DNA of 64,000 nt from Jeotgalibaca porci (GCF_011299095.1 NZ_CP049889.1:1344501-1408500); one strand, 5' to 3'. Shown: positions 8,187 through 17,271, numbered from the stretch's first letter. Notes: generated from the letters alone by a model not told the origin. Made by a program: numbers and translations.

Positions 8187-9524
8187 ATGAAGAAAGTAGC
8201 AATTTTATTCGTGCTCATTTTATCAGGTGGATTTATCTATCGTTTATCCAGTGCGGGCAACAACGAAGAATTACAAAATAAAGAAATCAGCCCTCTTGTA
8301 GAGGCAAATGAAGATTTAACTATTTGGATGGTAACGGACATTCATTATATAGCTCCGGAGCTTCATGATAATGGCGCGGCTTTTGCAGAGATGAAACAAA
8401 CAGCAGTTGGAAAAGATATTGCACGTATTGATTCCATCATGCAGGCGCTTGTCTGGGAAGCAGCAAAAGAGAAACCTGAATTACTCATTGTCAGTGGTGA
8501 CCTCACTTTCAACGGTGAATACGAAAGTATGGTTGGTTTGGCAAAGTATTTCAAACAAATTGAAGAAAACGGCACGCAAGTGAGCGTGATTCCGGGTAAC
8601 CACGATATTCATAGCAGTTGGGCACGCCGTTTTGTCGGTTCTGAAATGGAAAAAGCCAAACAAATTTCACCGACAGCTTTCCGAGAAACGTTTGCTGATT
8701 TTGGATACGATTTGGCAACCCACCAGGATCCCGATTCACTCAGTTATGTAATCGAACCGAAGCCGAATTATCCGATCATGATGATGGATAACAATATTTA
8801 CAGTGATACCGAAACATCTAAATCACCTACCACAGAAGGTAAGATAAAAATCGAAACGGCTGCGTGGTTGGCGAAGTATTTTGAAGAGAATGCACCTGCA
8901 ATCTGGGTTGGGCACCATCCCATCCTCGCGCATGCTAAATCAGAACGTACCGGGAATACTTTGGAAAATGCAGACGAAATTAATCCGCTGCTAAAGGAAC
9001 AAGGGATTAATGCACTATTCGCTGGCCATATCCATGCACAAAATATCTCTTCTGATGGCTTAACACGCGAAATCATTACCGGAGCACTATCGATTTTCCC
9101 AAATAGTATCGGTGAAATAACGCTTAACGCCGACGGATTGACATATAATCACCGTGAGTTAGCTGTTGAAGCGTGGGCAGAAGCGACGAATCAAACAGAT
9201 CCAGATTTACTTTCCTACAGTCAGACTTCTTATGATATTTTCTATGATTACGGTGCAACGCTCGGACTCATGCAAATGTTTGAAGAGCAGTGGTATCAAG
9301 TAGAATACGAAGAAGATGTGATGGATTTTGTAGGATTATTGAACGTCCGTTACTTCTCGGGCCTCGATTTTGGTAAAGACGAAGAACTGGCGAATCATCC
9401 CGGGTACAAGATTATTCAAGAAAATAGCAAAGGGTTCTTGAAAGAGTATTCGACCCGTTCGTTGGAAGATAATGACTTAGATGACCGTAAACTGTTTATC
9501 CCTAACGAATATCTGGTAAAATAA
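8187..9524 (+). CDS. Membrane-anchored metallophosphoesterase
   Basis: 445-aa calcineurin-like phosphoesterase, probably held on the outside of the membrane by an N-terminal hydrophobic segment (residues 4-20); there is no lipobox Cys. Metal-site motifs in order: DIH (51-53), GDLTFNG (104-110), GNHDIH (137-142), GHHP and GHIH. These bind a two-metal centre that cleaves phosphoesters; the substrate cannot be read from the sequence. The last third is not part of the catalytic fold. The start was placed at the ATG after AGAAGGAAATAGG, giving a normal signal-anchor. acpS follows closely, so it may be read into the acpS-alr unit. Confidence 0.85.
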   Translation: MKKVAILFVLILSGGFIYRLSSAGNNEELQNKEISPLVEANEDLTIWMVTDIHYIAPELHDNGAAFAEMKQTAVGKDIARIDSIMQALVWEAAKEKPELLIVSGDLTFNGEYESMVGLAKYFKQIEENGTQVSVIPGNHDIHSSWARRFVGSEMEKAKQISPTAFRETFADFGYDLATHQDPDSLSYVIEPKPNYPIMMMDNNIYSDTETSKSPTTEGKIKIETAAWLAKYFEENAPAIWVGHHPILAHAKSERTGNTLENADEINPLLKEQGINALFAGHIHAQNISSDGLTREIITGALSIFPNSIGEITLNADGLTYNHRELAVEAWAEATNQTDPDLLSYSQTSYDIFYDYGATLGLMQMFEEQWYQVEYEEDVMDFVGLLNVRYFSGLDFGKDEELANHPGYKIIQENSKGFLKEYSTRSLEDNDLDDRKLFIPNEYLVK

Positions 9525-9551
9525 GGGTATTAAATACAAGAGGTGACGTGT

Positions 9552-9902
9552 ATGATTATGGGAATTGGTTTGGATGTGACGGAACTGGATCGCATCACGC
9601 AAGCTTACGATAAGCGGCCGCAGTTCGCGAGTCGCGTCTTAACAGAAAAAGAGTTTGCTCTTTTTGGTCAAATGACCGGTACCCGGAAGATGGAATTTCT
9701 GGCGGGTCGTTTTGCGGTCAAAGAAGCTTTTTCAAAAGCGTATGGCACCGGGATCGGTAAGTTATCTTTCCAAGACATGGAGGTTCTGCCAGGTGAACGT
9801 GGGAAGCCCGTTGTGACGAAATCGCCTTTTGAAGGCAATGTCTGGGTTTCCATTTCACATTCATCGAATACAATAGTTGCGCAAGTAATCTTAGAAAAGT
9901 AA
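9552..9902 (+). CDS. acpS: Holo-[acyl-carrier-protein] synthase
   Basis: 116-aa phosphopantetheinyl transferase that moves 4'-phosphopantetheine from CoA to acyl carrier protein, activating it for fatty-acid synthesis. The magnesium ligands Asp8 (GIGLDV) and Glu58 (FAVKEAFSKA) are at the classic positions. ATG chosen over an in-frame GTG 9 nt upstream because AGGTG is 6 nt before it. alr follows 13 nt after the stop, the common acpS-alr gene pair of Firmicutes. Confidence 0.96.
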   Translation: MIMGIGLDVTELDRITQAYDKRPQFASRVLTEKEFALFGQMTGTRKMEFLAGRFAVKEAFSKAYGTGIGKLSFQDMEVLPGERGKPVVTKSPFEGNVWVSISHSSNTIVAQVILEK

Positions 9903-9915
9903 GGGGTTTTTGTTA

Positions 9916-11052
9916 ATGGCGCGAGGAACACACCGTCCCACAGTGGCGAAGGTCGATTTAGGGGCAATTAAGTGGAATATTAATCAAATACGAAATCATA
10001 TCAGACCCGGTAAGAAATTACTGGCGGTTGTAAAAGCAGATGGGTATGGGCATGGCGCTGTTCCCATTGCGAATGCTGCGAAAGAGGCAGGCGTGGATGG
10101 ATTTTGTGTCGCGATACTGGATGAAGCGATTGAGTTGCGCCAAAATGGATTTACAGAAGACTTCTTATTAGTGATGGGTGTAACGGAAGTCCGTGATGTT
10201 GCCCTTATGGCTGATTCAAATATTAGTGTGACCGTTTCTTCTTTCGAATGGTTGGAAGCAGCGTTACCGCTATTGAATCTAAGAAAAACAATGAATCCGT
10301 TACGAATCCATTTGGCTGTTGATACCGGCATGGGCCGGATTGGTTTACGGACAAAAGAAGAGGTCCAAGCTTTTGAAGCGTTTTGCGAAAAGTATGAATC
10401 TCTTCATTTAGAAGGAATCTTTACGCACTTTGCGACCGCGGATGGGGAAGACGATATCCAAGTAGAACGCCAATATGAGACGTTCAAAGAACTTGTTAAG
10501 AGTATGACGACACGCCCGGATATGGTTCATTTGGCGAATTCGGCCATGACTTTGTGGCATGAAGATTTTGAAACTGACGCAACGCGTGTGGGAATTGCGA
10601 TGTATGGCTACAACCCATCCGATTTGACGATTCCTTTACCTTATGAATTAAAACCGGCCTTTACTCTGGAAACAGAAATCAGCTATGTGAAACAGATGCA
10701 CGAAGGCGATACGATTAGCTATGGCGCGCGCTACAAGGCATATGAAGGTGAGTGGTTAGCTACGTTACCGATTGGTTATGCAGATGGCTGGCGCCGTGAT
10801 TTAGGCAACCAAACGCTATTGGTCGACGGCCATCGCTGTCCTGTCCGTGGCGTCGTATGTATGGACCAATTAATGATTAGTTTGCCGCACGCATATCCAA
10901 TTGGCACAAAAGTGACGCTGTTAGGCGAGAATAACGGAGAGTGGAACAATCCTTCCGAGATGGCGGTTGAACTAGGTACGATTGGTTACGAGATTCTATG
11001 TGGAATTTCTGATCGCGTTCCACGCATTTATAACGACTCAAAAGGGGAGTGA
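9916..11052 (+). CDS. alr: Alanine racemase
   Basis: 378-aa PLP enzyme that converts L-Ala to D-Ala for Ddl and for teichoic acid D-alanylation. Lys40 (AVVKADGYGHG) is the PLP-binding lysine, and the second catalytic base is the Tyr in ISYGARY near residue 262. IGYADGW is the usual C-terminal motif. ATG chosen behind AAGGGG; a TTG 6 nt upstream is too close to the SD. Only 7 nt separate it from the response regulator gene, so acpS, alr and the bceRS pair are probably one transcript. Confidence 0.97.
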   Translation: MARGTHRPTVAKVDLGAIKWNINQIRNHIRPGKKLLAVVKADGYGHGAVPIANAAKEAGVDGFCVAILDEAIELRQNGFTEDFLLVMGVTEVRDVALMADSNISVTVSSFEWLEAALPLLNLRKTMNPLRIHLAVDTGMGRIGLRTKEEVQAFEAFCEKYESLHLEGIFTHFATADGEDDIQVERQYETFKELVKSMTTRPDMVHLANSAMTLWHEDFETDATRVGIAMYGYNPSDLTIPLPYELKPAFTLETEISYVKQMHEGDTISYGARYKAYEGEWLATLPIGYADGWRRDLGNQTLLVDGHRCPVRGVVCMDQLMISLPHAYPIGTKVTLLGENNGEWNNPSEMAVELGTIGYEILCGISDRVPRIYNDSKGE

Positions 11053-11059
11053 AGGTACG

Positions 11060-11740
11060 ATGAAAATCATGATTGTTGAAGATGACCGTACGATAGCTTC
11101 TATCTTGGCCGCAGAACTCACGAAGTGGGGGTACTCGCCTTTTATAATCAGTGATTTTCAAAACGTCCTCGACCGCTTTCGTGAGGAATCACCGCAACTT
11201 GTCTTAATGGATATTCAGTTGCCGGCCTTTAATGGGTATTACTGGTGTCAAGAAATCCGTAAAATTTCCCAAGTACCCTTGATATTTATATCGAGTCGGA
11301 CGGAAAACATGGATATCGTGATGGCGATTCAAATGGGAGGCGACGATTATATCCAAAAACCTTTTGATTTGAACGTCGCAGTGGCGAAAGTCCAGGCTCT
11401 TTTACGCCGGACATATGACTTTACCGAAAATGAAAATTATTTGAACGTAGGATCGGTTATCCTAAAAACCGGTGAATCCAAGTTACTGTATGAAGAAAAT
11501 GAGTTAGACCTCACTCGCAACGAATTGCGGACCCTCGAACTGCTTTTTCAAAAGAAAGGCACCTTTGTAGCACGCGAAGAAATCATGGTGCGTCTTTGGG
11601 AGGACGAATCCTTTATTGATGACAACACGTTGGCGGTAACAATCGCGCGGTTACGCAAGAAGCTAAAGAATATCGGCTTGGATCAGTTGATTGTGACGAA
11701 AAAGGGTATGGGTTATTCAGTAACAGAGGAGGAACTGTAA
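11060..11740 (+). CDS. BceR-type response regulator
   Basis: 226-aa OmpR-family regulator: receiver domain with acidic pocket EDD (7-9) and phosphoacceptor Asp51 (LVLMDIQLP), then a winged-helix DNA-binding domain. With the intramembrane-sensing kinase next to it and the ABC transporter downstream, it matches the BceRS/BraRS/VraRS-like systems that sense peptide antibiotics acting on lipid II cycle intermediates. Its likely target is the operator at 12719-12734. A much longer frame beginning inside alr was rejected; the ATG after GGAGTGAAGG gives a normal N-terminus. Confidence 0.9.
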   Translation: MKIMIVEDDRTIASILAAELTKWGYSPFIISDFQNVLDRFREESPQLVLMDIQLPAFNGYYWCQEIRKISQVPLIFISSRTENMDIVMAIQMGGDDYIQKPFDLNVAVAKVQALLRRTYDFTENENYLNVGSVILKTGESKLLYEENELDLTRNELRTLELLFQKKGTFVAREEIMVRLWEDESFIDDNTLAVTIARLRKKLKNIGLDQLIVTKKGMGYSVTEEEL

Positions 11741-11741
11741 T

Positions 11742-12710
11742 ATGACGATTTTCAAATCCTTTTTAAGCAGTATCCGACCGCAAGCCGTTATCTTCGGCGT
11801 TGCGGTTCTTTGCTTTGGAATCGTTTCTCTCCTACTTCGCTTCCCGTCAGCATTCTTTTGGTATAGTTTTCTTCTATTGATTGCTTTTACAATGCTTTAC
11901 TGGGTTTTTCAATGGTTGCGTTATTCAGAAAAATACCGGAATGTGCAGCATGAGTATGCACTGGAAGGTGATTATACCGCCCTCGAGCAGCTCTATTTAG
12001 CTAAAGTCGCACAATTAGAAGAAGTGTTGCGTGACCAAGAACAAGCGGATTACGAAAGTAAACAGGAGCAGTTGGACTATTTTACGCTCTGGCTGCATCA
12101 AATAAAAACGCCGATTGCTGTTATGAGCCTGTTGCAACAACAATTACCGCATTCAGAATCAAAAAAACAGATTGAGCAGGAATTAATTCGGGTGGAAGAC
12201 TATACGCATATGGCACTGAGCTACTTGAAACTCGAAGGTTCGACCCAAGAGTTGGAGTTAGTAGAAGTAGAGTTGGATGCAGTTATTCGGAAAGTGATAA
12301 AGAAATACGCCAGTCTCTTTATTTATAATCATATCCAGTTAGAGTATGAACCGCTAAAGCTGAAGGTCGTTTCCGATGGGAAGTGGTTGGAAGTCATTGT
12401 CGAACAACTTCTCTCCAACAGTTTGAAATATGCGGTTAAAGGAAAGATTAGTATTTATGCAGAAGGTGCCAGTCTCGTTATTGCTGATAACGGCCCGGGA
12501 ATTCGCTCGGAGGATTTACCGAAAGTATTTGAAAAAGGCTATACAGGCTTATCCGGACGTTTGCACGAGAAGTCGACCGGATTGGGATTGTTTTTAAGCC
12601 GGAAAATTTGTAAACGACTGGGACACCGTTTGGAAATCGAGTCCGAAGTCGGGAAATATACGAAGGCCATTTTGCATTTGGATCAAACAGAAATGCGATT
12701 ATTCGATTAA
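11742..12710 (+). CDS. BceS-type intramembrane-sensing histidine kinase
   Basis: 322-aa sensor kinase with two N-terminal membrane helices (about 14-32 and 38-56) and almost no extracellular loop, the hallmark of kinases that cannot bind a ligand themselves but read the activity of their ABC transporter. Phospho-acceptor His119 lies in LHQIKTP; N-box NSLKYA, G1 ADNGPGI and GLGLFLSRKI form the ATP domain. Start is 1 nt after the regulator stop, with GAGGAGG upstream, so translation is coupled. Confidence 0.93.
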   Translation: MTIFKSFLSSIRPQAVIFGVAVLCFGIVSLLLRFPSAFFWYSFLLLIAFTMLYWVFQWLRYSEKYRNVQHEYALEGDYTALEQLYLAKVAQLEEVLRDQEQADYESKQEQLDYFTLWLHQIKTPIAVMSLLQQQLPHSESKKQIEQELIRVEDYTHMALSYLKLEGSTQELELVEVELDAVIRKVIKKYASLFIYNHIQLEYEPLKLKVVSDGKWLEVIVEQLLSNSLKYAVKGKISIYAEGASLVIADNGPGIRSEDLPKVFEKGYTGLSGRLHEKSTGLGLFLSRKICKRLGHRLEIESEVGKYTKAILHLDQTEMRLFD

Positions 12711-12713
12711 TTG

Positions 12714-12745
12714 AGAATCTTACAAAAATGTAAGGTTCTTTTCTT
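12714..12745 (+). terminator. Terminator-like hairpin after bceS-type gene
   Basis: 11-bp stem AGAATCTTACA / TGTAAGGTTCT with AAAA loop and a TTTCTTT tail. Its core is identical with the proposed BceR operator. Confidence 0.6.
12719..12734 (+). promoter_or_regulatory. BceR-type operator for the ABC transporter
   Basis: CTTACA-AAAA-TGTAAG, a perfect inverted repeat that matches the TNACA-N4-TGTAA binding motif described for BceR-like regulators. It lies about 56 nt before a TATTAT -10 (12788-12793) whose -35 is poor, as expected for an activator-dependent promoter of the transporter operon. Confidence 0.75.
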
Positions 12746-12814
12746 TGATTGTAAGGAAAAGTAAAGGCTGCGCGTGGAGGAATCCTCTATTATAGTAAGC
12801 AAGGAGGAATTACT

Positions 12815-13585
12815 ATGACATTTATCGAAGTTAAAAACATAAAAAAAGTTTACCGTGCGAAGTTAGCAACTAAAGGGACCGAGGCATTAAGCGACGTCAA
12901 TTTTTCAGTGAATAAAGGGGAATTCATTGCGATCATGGGTGAGTCCGGATCAGGTAAGACGACCCTATTGAATATTTTATCGACATTGGACAAGCCCTCT
13001 TCAGGGGAAGTTTACCTTGAAGGACAACCGTTATCTAAAATCAAAGACAAAGAAATCTCTCGTTTCCGTCGTGACACCTTAGGGTTTGTGTTCCAGGACT
13101 TTAACTTATTGGATACGTTCAATTTGAAGGATAATATTTTCTTGCCGCTTGTTTTATCTGGAACACCTGTTATTGAAATGGAGAAACGCTTGTTGCCAAT
13201 CGCCAAAAATTTAGGAATCCATGAGCAAATCGAACGCTTTCCTTATGAAGTTTCGGGTGGCCAAAAACAACGAGCAGCGGTAGCGCGTGCGTTGATTACC
13301 CAACCAAAAGTACTTTTGGCTGACGAACCGACCGGCGCTTTGGATTCGAAAGCATCACAAAATTTGTTGGAAACTTTTGAGCGTATTAATGAAGAAGGGC
13401 AAACGATTATGATGGTAACGCACAGTGTGCAGGCAGCGAGCTACTCAAACCGCGTTTTATTCATTCGCGATGGGATTGTATACCATGAATTGTACCGGGG
13501 GAATCTTTCAGTGGATGATTTCCGTGACAAAATTGCCCAATCGATGTTGGTTGTGACCAATCGAGGTGAGCAGCATGAAGAATAA
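12815..13585 (+). CDS. BceA-type ABC transporter ATPase
   Basis: 256-aa ATP-binding subunit of a MacB/Bce-type exporter-like complex. Walker A GESGSGKT (42-49), signature VSGGQKQR, Walker B VLLADEPTGALD and an H-loop (VTHS) are intact. With the permease it frees the membrane target from peptide antibiotics such as bacitracin and signals to the kinase. SD AAGGAGG. It overlaps the permease gene by 11 nt. Confidence 0.94.
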   Translation: MTFIEVKNIKKVYRAKLATKGTEALSDVNFSVNKGEFIAIMGESGSGKTTLLNILSTLDKPSSGEVYLEGQPLSKIKDKEISRFRRDTLGFVFQDFNLLDTFNLKDNIFLPLVLSGTPVIEMEKRLLPIAKNLGIHEQIERFPYEVSGGQKQRAAVARALITQPKVLLADEPTGALDSKASQNLLETFERINEEGQTIMMVTHSVQAASYSNRVLFIRDGIVYHELYRGNLSVDDFRDKIAQSMLVVTNRGEQHEE

Positions 13586-15542
13586 TTTTTATTTTAAGAT
13601 GGCACTGCGTAATATTCGTGCCAACAAACAGCTCTATCTTCCTTATGGCATCTCTGCACTTTTGACTGTATCTATGCTATTTCAAATGCTCTCGCTTATG
13701 TCTAATAAATTTGAGGGAATGCGCGGAGTCGATTCACTGATACTCTTGTTCCGTTTTGGATCGGTAATTATTGGGATCTTTTCCCTCATTTTCCTACTCT
13801 ATACAAACAGTTTTCTGATTAAAAGACGTAAAAAAGAAGTAGGATTATATGGTATTTTAGGACTCGAAAAACGCCATGTTGCACGGATTCTTTTCCTCGA
13901 ATCGCTTCTCGTCGGAACAGTGACGATTCTGTCGGGACTTGGCTTGGGAGCGCTCCTCGGCCAATTATTGTTTCTCTTCTTGAATTATTTGCTGAAATTA
14001 CCGATTCAAATGGCCTATTCGTTAGAACCTCTGAACTTTGTGCTGACAGCAGCCGTCTTTACAGGTATTTTCTTTATCGCCTATCTCTATAATGTGAGCC
14101 AAGTGACTTTTTCAAATCCGATCCAATTGTTGCGCGGTGAGAAAGAGGGCGAGAAAGAACCAAAGAGTAATGTCCTTCTTTTCATTTTAGGTCTTTTGCT
14201 ATTGGGAGCAGGTTATTATATTTCCTTGACGATTTCTGATCCAATCGCTGCGTTGCTTCATTTCTTTGTAGCAGTCGTATTGGTTATTGGCGGAACGTAT
14301 CTCTTATTCACATCCGGTTCTATTTATATCTTAAAACGCATGAAAAAGAATCAAAAACTGTATTACCAACCGCGTGCGTTTATTTCAATCTCCGGGATGC
14401 TTTATCGTATGAAACAAAATGCGATGGGTCTCGCAAACATTGCTATTCTATCTTGTATGGTAATTATCGCTTTAGCGACCACGACTGCAATTTATGTGGG
14501 TTCTGAGAATGCACTGGGAAGTCATATCGCTACGGATCATCAAGCGACGGTCTATTATGATGAAGAAAAAACAATTGATGCTGTTCAAGCAGACCTTGGA
14601 AAAGTAACAGAACGTATTCAAACAGATACATTTGGGTTAACGATTTCGGACTTGAAAAGTTTTACTTATGTGAACATTTTTGGAATCTTTGATGGCAACG
14701 AGCTGAAACAGGGTGAAGGTCCTACTTTTACCGGAACAACGCTATTAACAGCAGAAGCGATGAATGGGTTGGAAAATCTCTCGCTAACCTTGGAACCGAA
14801 CGAACTCTATCTTCATGAAGCAGCACATTATCCCTACGATACAGTTGTGATTGCCGGAGAAACCTTTAACGTAAAGATCTTCGATAATGAACTGGAAAAC
14901 TTTATGGTAGACACAGAAGTAGGAGAAATCTATCTCTTCGTAGCACCAAATAAAGAAACTTTGAATAGAATACTTCAAAAATATGAAGATACCGGTCAAG
15001 GTTATGATGCGAGCGTAACGGGTAGTGTTATTTGGAATACGAATACTTCGGCTGAAGGAGAGATGGCTTATGCCGATAAGCTGCGTCCGTTGATTGAAAA
15101 AGAAGCGATTGTTAATTACCAACCGCGGGCTGAAATGCGCGAAGAGTGGTATGCGATGACAGGTGGTTTCCTATTCTTAGGTATTTTCTTGGGCGGCTTG
15201 TTTACAATCGGGACTATCTTGATTACGTACTTCAAGCAAGTTTCAGAAGGTTATGAAGACCGGACGCGTTTCCAAATTATGCAGAAAGTCGGATTGGACA
15301 AAGAAATGATTCGTGACACCAGTCGCAGCCAGGTAGTTTGGATGTTCATGCTACCGATTATCGTTGCAACGACCCATATGGCTTTTGCCTACCCAATTCT
15401 GTACAAAATGTTACTCATCTTCGGTTTGAATTCACATGTTATTTTGATTGGAAGTATGGCGGGCATCGTGGTTCTATTTGCTTTAATCTACTGGGTTATC
15501 TACCGTCTGACTGCTCGGGTTTATTATTCAATCGTTCAATAG
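13575..15542 (+). CDS. BceB-type ABC transporter permease
   Basis: 655-aa permease with the Bce layout: about ten membrane helices in FtsX-like sets and a large extracellular domain (roughly residues 310-520) between helices VII and VIII, which in this family sets drug specificity. It starts at an ATG inside the 3' end of the ATPase gene (SD GAGGTGAG), so the two are coupled. Together with the regulator and kinase just upstream it forms a complete self-contained resistance module. Which peptide it handles cannot be predicted from the sequence alone. Confidence 0.93.
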   Translation: MKNNFYFKMALRNIRANKQLYLPYGISALLTVSMLFQMLSLMSNKFEGMRGVDSLILLFRFGSVIIGIFSLIFLLYTNSFLIKRRKKEVGLYGILGLEKRHVARILFLESLLVGTVTILSGLGLGALLGQLLFLFLNYLLKLPIQMAYSLEPLNFVLTAAVFTGIFFIAYLYNVSQVTFSNPIQLLRGEKEGEKEPKSNVLLFILGLLLLGAGYYISLTISDPIAALLHFFVAVVLVIGGTYLLFTSGSIYILKRMKKNQKLYYQPRAFISISGMLYRMKQNAMGLANIAILSCMVIIALATTTAIYVGSENALGSHIATDHQATVYYDEEKTIDAVQADLGKVTERIQTDTFGLTISDLKSFTYVNIFGIFDGNELKQGEGPTFTGTTLLTAEAMNGLENLSLTLEPNELYLHEAAHYPYDTVVIAGETFNVKIFDNELENFMVDTEVGEIYLFVAPNKETLNRILQKYEDTGQGYDASVTGSVIWNTNTSAEGEMAYADKLRPLIEKEAIVNYQPRAEMREEWYAMTGGFLFLGIFLGGLFTIGTILITYFKQVSEGYEDRTRFQIMQKVGLDKEMIRDTSRSQVVWMFMLPIIVATTHMAFAYPILYKMLLIFGLNSHVILIGSMAGIVVLFALIYWVIYRLTARVYYSIVQ

Positions 15543-15585
15543 TTGAGAAGGAGGGGGCGGGACAGATGTCTTGGCCTCTTGTTTC

Positions 15586-15614
15586 TTGTTGCCCCAAGTT
15601 TGTTGTGCTAAACT
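15586..15614 (+). promoter_or_regulatory. Promoter of queT
   Basis: TTGTTG, 17 nt, TAAACT; the transcript would start about 20 nt before the riboswitch. Confidence 0.6.
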
Positions 15615-15638
15615 AGTAAAGCTTGTTAAAAAGCATAG

Positions 15639-15677
15639 CGTGGTTCGTCGACCATCCCACGTAAAAAAACTAGGAGG
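15639..15677 (+). promoter_or_regulatory. preQ1-I-type riboswitch
   Basis: A small aptamer: stem CGTGG / CCACG (15639-15643 with 15657-15661), a 12-13 nt loop beginning TTCGTCGACC, then the A-rich tail TAAAAAAACTAGGAGG. It aligns with the short preQ1-I class, whose tail AAAAAACTA folds back on the loop. The Shine-Dalgarno AGGAGG is part of that tail, so preQ1 binding should hide it (translational control). The loop-tail pseudoknot pairs are not as clear as in the Bacillus example, so the class is an inference; the downstream QueT gene supports it. Confidence 0.72.
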
Positions 15678-15686
15678 AAGATAAAT

Positions 15687-16175
15687 ATGGGAACAAGGAA
15701 AATGGTGATAAACACCATCATCGCAGCCCTGTATGTAGCTATGACAGGGATTTTTGGTTTTATGTCGTTTGGAGCAGTCCAATTCCGTGTGTCGGAAATG
15801 CTCAATCATCTTGTTGGGTATCACAAAAATTATAAGTACGGGGTTTTAGCAGGTGTTTTTATCTCGAACCTGATATTCTCAACTTTGGGTATGTGGGACT
15901 TAGTGTTTGGTTTCGGTCAAACCTTGTTTGCATTCCTCATTTTAGAGCGTCTTTTTAAACCGGGCGATTCTGAAATGAAACGAATGATGAAAGTAGCGGC
16001 TGTATTTACGATTACGATGGCTTTCGTGGCTGTGGAGCTGTATATCGTTTTAGATTTACCGTTCTGGTTCAGTTACGCAACGACAGCGTTTGGAGAAGCC
16101 GTGGTTTTAATCGTCACTGCACCTCTTATCAAATATTTAAATAAAATCATTGGGTTTACTGAAAAAATGGCATAA
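15687..16175 (+). CDS. queT: QueT family queuosine-precursor transporter
   Basis: 162-aa membrane protein of the QueT family (COG4708), the substrate-binding S component of an energy-coupling-factor transporter that imports queuosine precursors such as preQ1. It has about five hydrophobic helices and the family motif around FGAVQFRVSEML near residues 28-39. Start ATG follows the AGGAGG that belongs to the riboswitch tail. No ECF ATPase or T component is nearby; these are normally shared and encoded elsewhere. Confidence 0.92.
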   Translation: MGTRKMVINTIIAALYVAMTGIFGFMSFGAVQFRVSEMLNHLVGYHKNYKYGVLAGVFISNLIFSTLGMWDLVFGFGQTLFAFLILERLFKPGDSEMKRMMKVAAVFTITMAFVAVELYIVLDLPFWFSYATTAFGEAVVLIVTAPLIKYLNKIIGFTEKMA

Positions 16176-16229
16176 TCATGACCTCTTCTATATAATTGGA
16201 ACATAATGAAAAATAGGGAGGACACAACT

Positions 16230-16871
16230 ATGGAATTACTTGCCCTAGCGGTAGGTCCCGTTCAAGCGAACTGTTACTTCTTGATTGCAGATAACCGTGA
16301 TACGATTATTTTCGATCCAGGCGCTGAACCGGATGAAATAAAAAATATTATTGAGGCGAATGACCTCAAACCCTTTGCAATTATTTTGACACACGCGCAT
16401 TACGACCATATCGGCGCAGTGAATGAAATTCGCGAAGCGTACGACATTCCTTTGTATCAAAGTTCAATCGAAAAAGAATGGCTGGAGGATGCATCTCTAA
16501 ATGGATCTGGCCGACACCCGCTTATTCCGGAAATTGTCATCGACAAGCCCGCCGATTTTTATCTTGATACAATGGGTCCAACCCAAGTAGGCTCATTTAA
16601 TTTTGAAGTTCAACATATTCCTGGGCATTCACCAGGCAGCCTTGTTTTCCTATTTAAGGAAAATGGCTTTGCGATGGTAGGAGATGTGGTTTTCCAAGGT
16701 AGCATTGGACGTACTGATTTCCCATACGGCAGTCAAGACTCACTCTTAAAAGGAATCAAAGAGCACATTCTAACGCTTCAAGGTGAAACGGTTTTATTCC
16801 CGGGACACGGTAATCCGACGACTGTTGAAGATGAAATTCTAAGAAACCCATTTATTAATGGCGATATGTAA
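16230..16871 (+). CDS. Metallo-beta-lactamase-fold hydrolase (YqgX/glyoxalase II-like)
   Basis: 213-aa cytosolic hydrolase with the zinc motif THAHYDHIG (His55, His57, Asp59, His60), GHSPGSLVF, GDVVFQGSIGRTD and FPGHGNPT. This pattern belongs to the YqgX/YcbL group related to glyoxalase II, which hydrolyse thioesters; the substrate is not known here. ATG chosen after GGGAGGACACAACT, removing 8 residues. It is convergent with the CBS-ACT gene; a hairpin array lies between. Confidence 0.88.
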   Translation: MELLALAVGPVQANCYFLIADNRDTIIFDPGAEPDEIKNIIEANDLKPFAIILTHAHYDHIGAVNEIREAYDIPLYQSSIEKEWLEDASLNGSGRHPLIPEIVIDKPADFYLDTMGPTQVGSFNFEVQHIPGHSPGSLVFLFKENGFAMVGDVVFQGSIGRTDFPYGSQDSLLKGIKEHILTLQGETVLFPGHGNPTTVEDEILRNPFINGDM

Positions 16872-16875
16872 TCAA

Positions 16876-16917
16876 AAAACTCACTCAAAACCAGAAATGG
16901 CCGAGTGAGTTTTTTTG
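16876..16917 (+). terminator. Terminator of the MBL hydrolase gene
   Basis: AAAAAACTCACTC / GAGTGAGTTTTTTT, a strong intrinsic terminator. Its stem shares the ACTCACTC arm with the hairpin arrays. Confidence 0.9.
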
Positions 16918-16920
16918 GAT

Positions 16921-17271
16921 AAAAATGACGACTCAAACGTGAAATCATCTTTGAGTCAGCGTTTTTGGTAAAAAGTGACGACTCAAACGTGAAATCGTCT
17001 TTGAGTCAGCGTTTCTGGTCAAAAGTGACGACTCAAACGTGAAATCGTCTTTGAGTCAGCGTTTCTGGTCAAAAGTGACGACTCAAACGAGAAATCGCTT
17101 TTGAGTCAGCGTTTCTGGTCAAAAGTGACGACTCAAACGTGAAATCGTCTTTGAGTCAGCGTTTCTGGTCAAAAGTGACGACTCAAACGAGAAATCGCTT
17201 TTGAGTCAGCGTTTCTGGTCAAAAGTGACGACTCAAACAGAAAATCGCTTTTGAGTCAGCGTATTTAGAAC
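16921..17271. repeat. Seven near-identical tandem 50-bp hairpin units
   Basis: ACTCAAAC at 16931, 16981, 17031, 17081, 17131, 17181 and 17231, exactly 50 bp apart. The units differ at only a few positions. Each holds GACTCAAA / TTTGAGTC (12-nt loop). In most copies an alternative short stem GACGA / TCGTC overlaps it, so two folds compete. An eighth, diverged unit (17272-17319) follows and serves as terminator. The array sits between convergent genes. Confidence 0.95.
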
